A stretch of DNA of 14,922 nucleotides from Gemmatimonadota bacterium (GTDB lineage: Bacteria > Latescibacterota > UBA2968 > UBA8231), in contig JAPOZF010000651.1 of the NCBI GenBank assembly GCA_026706165.1, positions 1-14,922 of the forward strand, read 5' to 3'. Under the pieces are notes generated by a model. That model was not told the origin of the DNA. It worked only from the letters and a program-made list of their open reading frames with translations, and did no database searches. The position numbers and the translations under genes were made by a program. This document shows positions 1 to 9,168 of the stretch, one piece after another. Numbering within the stretch: position 1 is the stretch's first letter; each line of letters begins with the position of its first letter.

Positions 1-471
1 GGGAATCTCTTTAACGGCCGCCCGCAACTGCCCGAGAACCACTGCCTCGGTGCGGCCGGCCTCTCGCTCGGCCAGCGTTTCGCCGATGCATACGAGAGGG
101 GTGAGGCCGGAGTGCAACGCCGCCCCCAGTTTCCGATTGACGGCCGCGTCGGTATCGCCGAACAACTGCCGTCTTTCAGAGTGACCAATTATAACGTGAG
201 TGCAACCACTGGTCAACAACATGGGAGCCGAGACCTCGCCGGTAAACGCCCCGGCTTCTTCCCAGTGCATGTTCTGCGCTCCGAGAGAGATCGCGCTCTC
301 TTTCAAAGCCTCCCTGACCGCTGTCAAAGAGGTGGACGGAGGGCAGACTACAACGTCGCGAAAATCGCAGAACGCCTCGATGCGCCGGCGCAGATCCGCT
401 GCCAGGGCAGCGGCATCCGGACCTGTGTTGTGCATCTTCCAGTTGCCGGCAACCAGGGAACGGCGCTTCAT
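1..471 (-). CDS. tpiA: Triosephosphate isomerase, N-terminal 157 residues (3' end outside window)
   Basis: This enzyme interconverts dihydroxyacetone phosphate and glyceraldehyde 3-phosphate in the cytoplasm. The visible N-terminal 157 residues begin MKRRSLVAGNWKMHNTG, which holds the substrate-binding Asn/Lys of the family signature GNWKMH. Further on, GHSERRQLFGD carries the electrophilic catalytic His, and a conserved VCIGET segment follows. The catalytic Glu (motif near residue 165 in the family) lies beyond the window edge; a full TIM has about 250 residues. The ATG at 471 is chosen because the conserved N-terminus starts there; no strong Shine-Dalgarno is visible. The gene follows pgk by 40 nt on the same strand, so co-transcription is likely. 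A small hairpin sits in the gap. The frame is intact as far as it can be seen. Confidence 0.95.
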   Translation of the reverse strand, partial: MKRRSLVAGNWKMHNTGPDAAALAADLRRRIEAFCDFRDVVVCPPSTSLTAVREALKESAISLGAQNMHWEEAGAFTGEVSAPMLLTSGCTHVIIGHSERRQLFGDTDAAVNRKLGAALHSGLTPLVCIGETLAEREAGRTEAVVLGQLRAAVKEIP

Positions 472-487
472 GGGTGGGATCGGACCG

Positions 488-506
488 CTGCATTCAAAAA
501 ATGCAG
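488..506 (-). other. Short perfect hairpin in the pgk-tpiA gap
   Basis: CTGCATT and AATGCAG form a 7-bp stem around a 5-nt loop. It lies after the pgk stop (512) and 17 nt before the tpiA start. No T-tract follows in the minus direction, so it does not look like an intrinsic terminator. It could be an mRNA processing or stabilising element between co-transcribed genes; that role is inferred. Confidence 0.4.
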
Positions 507-511
507 GGCCG

Positions 512-1711
512 CTAGGCGTCTGAAAGAGCCGCCGCGCCGGGAAGTTCGAGACCGGCGAGGCATTCGAGCGAAGCGCCGCCCCCGGTAGAAACGTGGGTCA
601 TGCGGTCGGCGACCCCTGCCCGCGCCACGGCGGCGGCAGTATCCCCTCCCCCGATGATGGTCACCGCACCCGATTCCCAGCCGGCCCGTTCCAGGCAGCG
701 GGCCATCGAGAGCGTGGCCTTCGCGAACGGCTCCACCTCGAAAACACCCAGGGGCCCGTTCCAGACGACGGTCCCCGCCTTTCCGGCCCGGTCTTCGAAA
801 AGGGCGCTCGTTTCGGGTCCGACATCCAGGCCCTGCAGGTCTTCGGGTATGGCGTCGGCGGCGACTATTCCGGTATCGGCGCCGGCGGCGATGCGGGAGG
901 CGACGACGAGGTCGACAGGGAGGAGCAGCTCGACGCCGCTGTTTTGCGCCTGGCTCAACAGTGCACCCGCGATGGACACGGACTCCGGATCGAAGAGGGA
1001 ACCGCCGATCTCCAGGCCCTGTGCCTTGAGAAAGGTGTACGACATGCCGCCGCCGATGAGCAGGCTGTCCACCTTGGACATCAGGTTGCGGACCACCTCG
1101 ATCTTGTCCGACACCTTCGCACCCCCCAGGATGGCGACAAAGGGCCTCTGGGGATCGGCAATCGCGTCCTGGAGGTACTGCAGCTCCTTCTTCATCAGGT
1201 AGCCGCTGACCGCCTCGTCGAAGTAGTGAGTTACCCCCTCCGTGGAAGCGTGGGCGCGGTGGGCGGCACCGAATGCGTCGTTGACGTAGAGATCGCCGAG
1301 GGCGCCCAGCTGTCGCGCGAAATCGGGGTCGTTCTCCTCTTCTTCGGGGTGAAAGCGCAGGTTCTCGAGCAGGATCACCTGCCCCGGCTTGAGATCGGCA
1401 ACCATGCGCCGGGTTTCTTCCCCGATGCAGTCCGGGGCGAGATGGACCGAGGTCCCCAGAAGCTGATGCAACAGGCTGGCGACAGGGGCGAGCGTGAGGT
1501 CGGGCCGGTGCTGTCCCCTCGGGCGGCCGAGATGGGACATCAGCACGAGCGAAGCCCCCTTCTCCAGAAGATGCCAGAGGGTGGGAAGCGCCGCCTTGAC
1601 GCGGGTGTCGTCGGTAATGTTCCGGTCGGCGTCTATCGGCACATTGAAATCGACACGCACAAGGACGCGCCTGCCGGCCACATCGATGTCGTCAATCGTT
1701 CTTTTCGGCAT
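512..1711 (-). CDS. pgk: Phosphoglycerate kinase
   Basis: It transfers the phosphoryl group between 1,3-bisphosphoglycerate and ADP, the first ATP-yielding step of glycolysis, in the cytoplasm. The 399-residue protein is the normal bacterial length. Family motifs appear in order: RVDFNVP (19-25) and SHLGRP (59-64) in the N-terminal substrate domain, GGAKVSDK (196-203), NGPLGVFE (318-325) and the nucleotide-binding GGGDTAAAV (354-362) and STGGGASLE (375-383). The ATG at 1711 has a GGAG 7 nt upstream. It follows the PFK stop by 65 nt and precedes tpiA by 40 nt, so an operon is likely. The 65-nt gap is AT-rich in part, carries a repeated 15-mer also found at 12512-12526, and has a hairpin (1722-1738) directly before the ribosome site, so an additional promoter is possible. 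Confidence 0.98.
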   Translation of the reverse strand: MPKRTIDDIDVAGRRVLVRVDFNVPIDADRNITDDTRVKAALPTLWHLLEKGASLVLMSHLGRPRGQHRPDLTLAPVASLLHQLLGTSVHLAPDCIGEETRRMVADLKPGQVILLENLRFHPEEEENDPDFARQLGALGDLYVNDAFGAAHRAHASTEGVTHYFDEAVSGYLMKKELQYLQDAIADPQRPFVAILGGAKVSDKIEVVRNLMSKVDSLLIGGGMSYTFLKAQGLEIGGSLFDPESVSIAGALLSQAQNSGVELLLPVDLVVASRIAAGADTGIVAADAIPEDLQGLDVGPETSALFEDRAGKAGTVVWNGPLGVFEVEPFAKATLSMARCLERAGWESGAVTIIGGGDTAAAVARAGVADRMTHVSTGGGASLECLAGLELPGAAALSDA

Positions 1712-1721
1712 GGGTGTCTCC

Positions 1722-1738
1722 GCGGGCTATCGCCCCGC
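1722..1738 (-). other. Hairpin directly upstream of the pgk ribosome site
   Basis: GCGGG and CCCGC form a 5-bp GC stem around a 7-nt loop, ending where the GGAG Shine-Dalgarno of pgk begins. It could modulate initiation, but stems this short arise often by chance in GC-rich DNA. Confidence 0.3.
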
Positions 1739-1746
1739 CGCGCAAT

Positions 1747-1761
1747 TCCAAAAATACAAAA
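1747..1761 (-). repeat. AT-rich 15-mer upstream of pgk, copy 1
   Basis: Read on the minus strand this is TTTTGTATTTTTGGA, identical to 12512-12526. Both copies are preceded on the same strand by a GTGAATTC-like word (GTGAATTC here, GTGAAATTC at the other copy), 3 nt upstream here and 8 nt upstream there. This copy lies about 36 nt before the pgk start. A promoter or regulator site is possible but not shown. Confidence 0.45.
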
Positions 1762-1776
1762 GTTGAATTCACTGCA

Positions 1777-2844
1777 TCACCCGAAAAATACTCGCGCGAT
1801 GTCGAAAAGATCCTCACCCACCATCTTCAGCTCTCCGACCCCTTCCGCGAGAGGAATGGGAACGACCTGATTGCCCTGCAGGCTGACCATCATGCCGAAA
1901 TCGCCGGCGGCAACCAGGTCTATGGCGGCGATCCCGAACCGGGTCCCCAGAACGCGATCGAAGGCAGTCGGAGTGCCGCCGCGCTGCAGATGACCCAGCA
2001 CGGTGACCCTGGTCTCGTAGCCTGTCCGCTTTTCGATCTCCTCCCCCACGAGGTGTCCCACGCCGCCCAGTTTCACGTGGCCGAACTCGTCCTTGCCCTG
2101 GGAAAAAACCACGTGGTCGTTGGTCCCCTCGATCTTCACTCCTTCCGCCACGACGACAATGCTGAAATCCTTCCCCCGCTCGTGGCGCTTCTGAATCGAC
2201 TCGACGATCTCGGTGATCGAGTACGCCTGCTCGGGAATCAGGATCATGTCCGCCCCGCCGGCGATGCCGGCGTGGACGGCGATCCAGCCGCTTTGCCTAC
2301 CCATCACCTCGACCACCATCACCCGGTTGTGGGACTCGGCGGTCGTGTGAATGCGGTCCAGCGCTTCGGTGACGATGTTGACCGCGGTGTCGAAACCCGA
2401 AAGTGTAATCCGTCTTGCTTATGTCGTTGTCAATCGTCTTCGGGACGCCGATCGCCGGAGCCTCCATCTCCGTGAGTTGACTTGCTACCGAAAGGGTGTC
2501 CTCCCCCCTATGGCGATCAGGGCGTCCAGCTTCATCCGTTTCATGTTTTCAACGACGAAATCGCCGCCGTCCGGATTCTTGAACGGGTTTGTTCTCGAGG
2601 TACCCAGGATGGTCCCGCCGCGCGGCAAGATGCCGGAGATCTCCTCCAGCCCAAGGGGCAGCCATCGGCACTCGAGCATTCCCCTCCAACCGAGGAGCAC
2701 GCCGCGAAAGCGATACCCGTACTCGACCATTCCCTTGCGGACGGCGGCGCGGATGACGGCATTCAGTCCGGGACAGTCGCCGCCTCCGGTCAGAATCCCG
2801 ACGGTCTTTTTCGGCAATTCCACTCCTGGATCTGCGATTTCCAT
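1777..2844 (-). CDS. 6-phosphofructokinase, probably PPi-dependent; reading frame broken by two compensating 1-nt indels
   Basis: It phosphorylates fructose 6-phosphate to the 1,6-bisphosphate. Two frame changes interrupt it. A G6 run (2503-2508) is one base short for the conserved IGGEDT, so the first part stops at 2485. A TTT (2393-2395) has one base too many before DTAV. Corrected, the protein is 355 residues. Motifs: GGGDCPGLN (20-28), GGED (113-116), VPKTIDND (134-141, catalytic Asp139), MGRQSG (181-186) and GHLQRGG (284-290). Asp116 and Lys136 replace the two Gly (E. coli 104 and 124) of ATP-dependent enzymes, the known signature of PPi-dependent PFK. The segment between the indels is perfectly family-like, so a sequencing or assembly error or very recent mutation is more likely than old decay. 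Start at 2844 is chosen for family length and a GGGAA five nt upstream; an in-frame ATG at 2886 is an alternative. Confidence 0.9.
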
Positions 2845-2854
2845 CGAAATTCCC

Positions 2855-2940
2855 GGAAGGACCCCCTCTCGAAGGGTTCCTTCCATCAGCAGGAAGGCGA
2901 AGGACCCTTGCTCCTTCGCGCCCCGCCGCAACCGCGGGGC
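2855..2940 (-). promoter_or_regulatory. Structured PFK leader with three hairpins and alternative pairings
   Basis: On the minus strand, three stems lie between the promoter and the start codon. Hairpin 1 (2940-2920) pairs GCCCCGC with GCGGGGC. Hairpin 2 (2919-2897) pairs GCGAAGGA with TCCTTCGC. Hairpin 3 (2884-2855) pairs GGAAGGA with TCCTTCC, plus CCC/GGG inside. A competing stem CCTTCC/GGAAGG (2897-2892 with 2884-2879, 7-nt loop) would exclude hairpin 3 and touch hairpin 2. This 1-2, 3-4 versus 2-3 geometry resembles attenuators or translational switches. There is no T-tract, so control of translation is more likely than termination. No known riboswitch class is recognised. Confidence 0.45.
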
Positions 2941-2991
2941 TTTCGATGGCGCCCGGAAGAACGGCTCTGGCAGGGGGTGCAAATGGCCGCA

Positions 2992-3020
2992 ATTCTATCG
3001 CGGCCTGCGGGTAGCGTCAA
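2992..3020 (-). promoter_or_regulatory. Sigma70-type promoter for PFK operon
   Basis: Minus strand TTGACG, a 17-bp spacer and TAGAAT match the housekeeping consensus well. The predicted transcript starts near 2985, 50 nt past the comF stop, giving a leader of about 140 nt before the PFK start codon. Confidence 0.75.
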
Positions 3021-3036
3021 GCCGGGGAGGTGGCGC

Positions 3037-3846
3037 TCAGGCTTCCTGCACAGGTGCGTTGGCGAGAGCCAGTACGACCACCGAACCCCCTCGGGCAGCG
3101 AGGGGTTCGGCGCATGCCCCGACGGTGGAACCCGTTGTTATCACATCGTCGACAAGGCCTGCGACAACCCCCGCAGGCAGGGGGGAAGCGGCGAAGGCGA
3201 AGGCGAGGTTGGACGCCCGTTGCGCCGCAGTCAACATCGCCTGCTGACGGGTCGCCTTTACTCTCCTGACCCTGTCGGTCAGGACAGGCTTCCCGCTGGC
3301 CTCAGCGATCCCTCGCGCAATCAGCAGGCTCTGATTGAACCCGCGCTCCCGCTGCCGGGCGGGGTGCAGCGGCACCGGGACCAGCAAGTCGATACGGTCG
3401 AACTGCTCGAACTCGGGCAGGACGGCCAGGCGTCTCCCCAGCTCCACGGCCAGCCGGCGATGGTCGGCGAACTTGATTGCGTGGACGGCCTCCCTCAGGA
3501 CGCCGGCGAACGGCCCCAGAACCAGGGCGCGCTCGATCTCGGGAGGCCAGTTCCCGCACTGGGGACAGTCGTTCGGGCAGGAACCACCGTCTCCAGGCGA
3601 CGGGTGATTCCGCGGGCAACTGCAGCGCGGACAGCGGTTCGCGGGCGGGCGGACGATCTCGTCGCAGCAGGAGGAGCACAGGGGCCGGTCCACCGAATCG
3701 ACGGGAGCCCGGCAGACGGCGCAGTGGGGCGGATAGACGAAATCGAGAAGACTGCCAGCCCCGGTGCGGAGAGTGTGTGCGATCCGCGCCGCAATTGTAT
3801 CCGGTGCCCCGCAGTCATGGGACTCGGTTGAGTCGTTGCTGGCCAT
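3037..3846 (-). CDS. comF: ComF-family phosphoribosyltransferase with zinc-ribbon N-terminus
   Basis: ComF proteins are cytoplasmic and are needed for DNA uptake in naturally transformable bacteria; many carriers are not known to be competent. The 269-residue protein has an N-terminal cysteine-rich part (CAVC 42-45, CSSC 57-60, CPRC 72-75, CPQC 94-97, plus C61, C77 and C90), followed by the conserved PVPLHPARQRERGFNQ region (157-172). A type-I phosphoribosyltransferase PRPP loop, LVDDVITTGST, is at 231-241. Length is slightly above the usual 220-250 because of a roughly 35-residue N-terminal extension. The ATG at 3846 is the only candidate start before the cysteines. It is divergent from the M16 peptidase gene, and no convincing promoter of its own was found. 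The actual reaction, if any, is unknown for the family. Confidence 0.93.
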   Translation of the reverse strand: MASNDSTESHDCGAPDTIAARIAHTLRTGAGSLLDFVYPPHCAVCRAPVDSVDRPLCSSCCDEIVRPPANRCPRCSCPRNHPSPGDGGSCPNDCPQCGNWPPEIERALVLGPFAGVLREAVHAIKFADHRRLAVELGRRLAVLPEFEQFDRIDLLVPVPLHPARQRERGFNQSLLIARGIAEASGKPVLTDRVRRVKATRQQAMLTAAQRASNLAFAFAASPLPAGVVAGLVDDVITTGSTVGACAEPLAARGGSVVVLALANAPVQEA

Positions 3847-3990
3847 TGAAGGGAGATCTCATCAACAAGCGTGCCCGGAGGGAAACCAGGCCCGTCGGAC
3901 ACGGAATCGCCCTTCGACGAATGGTTCTGTCCTCTCCGCCTCCTCACATACGGTCCCGAATCGGGTTCCCGGCGCGTTCCTGTCACCCGA

Positions 3991-4020
3991 TTGACGCCAG
4001 GGATGCCGAACCGTTATGCT
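3991..4020 (+). promoter_or_regulatory. Sigma70-type promoter for the M16 peptidase gene
   Basis: TTGACG (3991-3996), an 18-bp spacer and TATGCT (4015-4020) predict a start of transcription near 4027. That leaves a leader of about 45 nt to the ATG at 4072 and argues against in-frame starts further upstream, which would lie at or before the -10 region. Confidence 0.7.
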
Positions 4021-4071
4021 CTTCTCTCCGCATCCGACTCCCTCCCCCTCAGTCACCACCGGGCAACCAGC

Positions 4072-6996
<2,925 letters not shown>

Positions 6997-7034
6997 AGAG
7001 CGGGTTGATCCCGGGTTGCCGCCCGTTTCCTTTG

Positions 7035-7063
7035 TTGACATGGAAAGGGGGGCCGCCTAGGTT
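7035..7063 (+). promoter_or_regulatory. Promoter of the tRNA-Met gene
   Basis: TTGACA (7035-7040, perfect -35), a 17-bp spacer and TAGGTT (7058-7063). The predicted start near 7070 is about 5 nt before the mature tRNA. Confidence 0.75.
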
Positions 7064-7074
7064 GGGATTCCCGG

Positions 7075-7151
7075 GGCGGCGTAGCTCAGTTGGTTAGAGC
7101 AGTGGAATCATAATCCACGTGTCGGGGGTTCGAGTCCCTCCGCCGCTACCA
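7075..7151 (+). tRNA. tRNA-Met (anticodon CAT), 3' CCA encoded
   Basis: A complete cloverleaf can be drawn: acceptor GGCGGCG/CGCCGCT (a G-U closes position 1-72), D arm GCTC/GAGC, anticodon stem GTGGA/TCCAC around loop ATCATAA, a 5-nt variable loop, and T stem GGGGG/CCCTC around TTCGAGT. CCA is encoded at 7149-7151. The anticodon is CAT. The first acceptor pair is not the C-A mismatch of initiators, and the anticodon stem lacks three consecutive GC pairs, so it is not the initiator. Elongator Met is the likely identity; a lysidine-modified tRNA-Ile2 with the same anticodon cannot be fully excluded by eye. It has its own promoter and terminator. Confidence 0.95.
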
Positions 7152-7167
7152 CCGAAAGCAGTTTCCC

Positions 7168-7199
7168 AGGCGCCGGGCGAGGCTCGGGCGCCTTTTTTT
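7168..7199 (+). terminator. Intrinsic terminator after tRNA-Met
   Basis: AGGCGCC pairs with GGCGCCT (7 bp, with a further small inner stem) and is followed by seven T (7193-7199). It is not bidirectional, as no T-tract follows on the minus strand. Confidence 0.9.
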
Positions 7200-7350
7200 G
7201 TGCCCTCCCTCCTGTCCGGCGGCACCATGTGCCCTGAAGAGGGACTCAGCGCCGCAGACAGCCCGCGGGCATCGACCCAATCCCACAGGAGAAGCTCTGC
7301 CCCCCGCCGGTTCCGACGGCGCGATTGTGCGGGCCCGGATATTCTTCCCC
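7200..7350. other. Convergent gap without a gene
   Basis: The 150 nt between the tRNA terminator and the stop codon of the dioxygenase gene hold no convincing coding sequence. On the minus strand there are short GC dyads, such as CGCCG/CGGCG with a 7-nt loop near 7310-7326, but none has a T-tract. The end of the sugar operon is therefore not obvious from sequence. Confidence 0.5.
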
Positions 7351-8136
7351 TCAGGAGCGGTCCACCCAGTGGCGGAAGAGCGGCTTCACCCCTTCGGGCA
7401 GGCGGGCGAACACCTCGGCGGGCACCAGCGGCACCACGTTCTCCGACAGCCCGCCGGCGGTCAGCCGCCGGCGCTCGTCCGATCCGGGCCGCAGCGAGTC
7501 GAGGTTCAGCCACCACGGGGCGAAGCGGATCGGCAGGGCGACGCGGGACTCGCCCGACCGGTTGGGACTGATGGCGTGCCACAGTCTGCTGTCCATGACG
7601 AGCACGGAGCCGGCATCCCCCTCCACGGCGACCTCCTCCGGGTGGAACCGGTGCGGATCGACGCCGGCGTCTCCGGAAGGGTTGTCGGGGCGCCGGTGCG
7701 ATCCCGGCACCACCAGGGTGCCCGTATCCCCGGTGAAGGGGGTGAGCATCCAGATCGAGGTCAGGTGCAGCACGGCGTCGGGGTACGGGGCCTTGACGTG
7801 CCCGGCGTTCTGCTGATTGAACGGCCAGTCCGCGTGCCAGGGGCCGCGTTCGTTGCCCGGGTGAGTCACCATGCAGGTGGTGTACGACACCCGCACGTGC
7901 TCCCCGAGCAGCTCTCTGCACAGCCCCAGGAGGCGAGGCTCTGCGAGGAATGGGGCAAAGGACTGGTCGAAGTTGATGAGGCCGGAAACCTTGTCGAGGC
8001 GGCTGCGCGGGTCGGCCACCTTGTGCGCCGCGGCCGTCGCCAGAACGCTGTCGCGCACTTCTTCGACGGCACCGGGGGGGATCACCCCCTCGAGCACGCA
8101 GAATCCCTCCCGGGCGATCCCGTTCAGAGCTTCCAC
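7351..8136 (-). CDS. PhyH (phytanoyl-CoA dioxygenase) family Fe(II)/2-oxoglutarate oxygenase
   Basis: A 261-residue protein of the PhyH superfamily, which uses Fe(II), O2 and 2-oxoglutarate to hydroxylate or otherwise oxidise small molecules. The iron facial triad is visible: HADW (His101, Asp103) and the distal His187 in LWHAISPNRSGESR; Arg198 is the likely 2-oxoglutarate carboxylate binder. The N-terminal GFCVLEGVIPPG is typical of the family. The start is GTG at 8136, 6 nt after the preceding stop; no ATG fits better. It is the last gene of the sugar-nucleotide operon, so the substrate is probably a sugar or sugar nucleotide made by its neighbours, but family membership does not define it. 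It does not resemble a specific characterised member that I can name. Confidence 0.88.
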   Translation of the reverse strand: MEALNGIAREGFCVLEGVIPPGAVEEVRDSVLATAAAHKVADPRSRLDKVSGLINFDQSFAPFLAEPRLLGLCRELLGEHVRVSYTTCMVTHPGNERGPWHADWPFNQQNAGHVKAPYPDAVLHLTSIWMLTPFTGDTGTLVVPGSHRRPDNPSGDAGVDPHRFHPEEVAVEGDAGSVLVMDSRLWHAISPNRSGESRVALPIRFAPWWLNLDSLRPGSDERRRLTAGGLSENVVPLVPAEVFARLPEGVKPLFRHWVDRS

Positions 8137-8142
8137 TGCCTG

Positions 8143-9168
8143 CTACCGCGGGAGCGGTTGCGGCGCTCCGTCCTCCTGCAGGGATTTCTGGGCGGCTTCC
8201 AGCACCCGCACCACGCGCAGGCCGTCACGCCCGTCGCTGCGGGGGGGCTTCCCGGAGCGGATGCATTCGGCAAAATGCTGCGCCTCGAGGCGCAGCGGCT
8301 CGGCCATGTGGATGTGGGGGATCACGATGTCTCCCATCCGCAGGGTAATGGCATCGCCGTAGCTCTCGTACTCCTCCCGCTCCGCCGCCTTGTCGTAGAT
8401 GCGCACCTTCTCGGTGCTCTCCATGTCGTCGAACACGGCCATCTTGCGGCTTCCCACGATGGTGAGCTTGCGGATCTTGTGCGGGTCCAGCCAGGACAGC
8501 TGCAGCTGCGCCATCTTGCCGTCGGGAAAATGCAGGTTGACGAATACGACGTCTTCCACTCCATGCTGCAGGTAGGACTCGCCGCGGGCGCTCACCGAGT
8601 CGGGAACCTGACCCAGCAGGTAGAGAATCACCGACAGGTCGTGGGGCGCGAAGCTCCACAAGGCGTTTTCATCCCGCCGCACGATTCCGAGGTTCACCCG
8701 CTGCGAGTAGAGGTAGTAGATCTCTCCCAGCTCCCCCAGGGAGATGATCTCCCGGAGGAACTCGACCGCGGGGTGGTACTCGAGCAGGTGTCCGACCATG
8801 AGCGTGCGGCCCTGTCTTTCTCCCAGCTCCACCAGTTCCTCGGCCTCGCCGCCGGACAGCGTCATCGGCTTTTCGACGAACACGTGCTTGCCCGCCTCCA
8901 AAGCCGCGCGGGCGGCGGCGAAGTGGCGAACCGCCGGCACTGCGAGCACCACCGCCTCCACCTCCCCGTCGGACAGCACCTCCTCGAAGGACGCGGCCGC
9001 CTCAACCTCCGGGTATTGCGCCCGCATCACCTTGCGGATATCGGCGTTGGCGTCGCACACGGTCTTCAAACGGACTTCGGGAAGCCCGGCGAACACCCGC
9101 ACCAGGTTCCTGCCCCAGTAACCGGCTCCCACGCAGGCCAGCGTCGTCCGTTCGCCCGCGGTGCTCAC
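8143..9168 (-). CDS. Gfo/Idh/MocA oxidoreductase, WbpB/WlbA-like (probable UDP-HexNAc-uronate 3-dehydrogenase)
   Basis: A 341-residue cytoplasmic NAD(P)-dependent sugar oxidoreductase. The Rossmann motif VGAGYWGR (13-20) begins the protein, EKPMTLSGGEAEELV (99-113) follows, and LMVGHLLEYHPAV (123-135) and LWSFAPHD (170-177) match the WbpB/WlbA subgroup that oxidises UDP-GlcNAc uronate at C3. That match is from recalled family motifs, not a search. GTG at 9168 is the start: it overlaps the upstream stop as GTGA, which also argues for translational coupling. Placement directly after a UDP-HexNAc 6-dehydrogenase repeats the WbpA-WbpB order of the Pseudomonas B-band O-antigen pathway. The aminotransferase (WbpE) and acetyltransferase (WbpD) of that pathway are missing from the window. 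Confidence 0.9.
   Translation of the reverse strand: MSTAGERTTLACVGAGYWGRNLVRVFAGLPEVRLKTVCDANADIRKVMRAQYPEVEAAASFEEVLSDGEVEAVVLAVPAVRHFAAARAALEAGKHVFVEKPMTLSGGEAEELVELGERQGRTLMVGHLLEYHPAVEFLREIISLGELGEIYYLYSQRVNLGIVRRDENALWSFAPHDLSVILYLLGQVPDSVSARGESYLQHGVEDVVFVNLHFPDGKMAQLQLSWLDPHKIRKLTIVGSRKMAVFDDMESTEKVRIYDKAAEREEYESYGDAITLRMGDIVIPHIHMAEPLRLEAQHFAECIRSGKPPRSDGRDGLRVVRVLEAAQKSLQEDGAPQPLPR

Noticed and set aside
176..493. 105-codon minus-strand frame overlapping tpiA
   Set aside because: Different frame from the TIM motifs, with no family resemblance.
593..1870. Long plus-strand open frame (425 codons) opposite pgk
   Set aside because: Pgk is certain on the other strand. The frame translates to low-complexity Gly/Arg/Asp-rich sequence with no family motif, a typical antisense shadow in GC-rich DNA.
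2482..3831. Plus-strand open frame of 449 codons across PFK and comF
   Set aside because: It spans two well-supported minus-strand genes and a promoter, and its translation has no domain features.
3871..4071. 67-codon N-terminal extension of the M16 peptidase
   Set aside because: It would precede or overlap the promoter at 3991-4020 and would bury the signal peptide.
7001..7030. Possible terminator of the M16 gene (CGGG/CCCG stems then a short T-rich run)
   Set aside because: Stems are only about 4 bp with large loops and the T-tract is broken; too weak to list.
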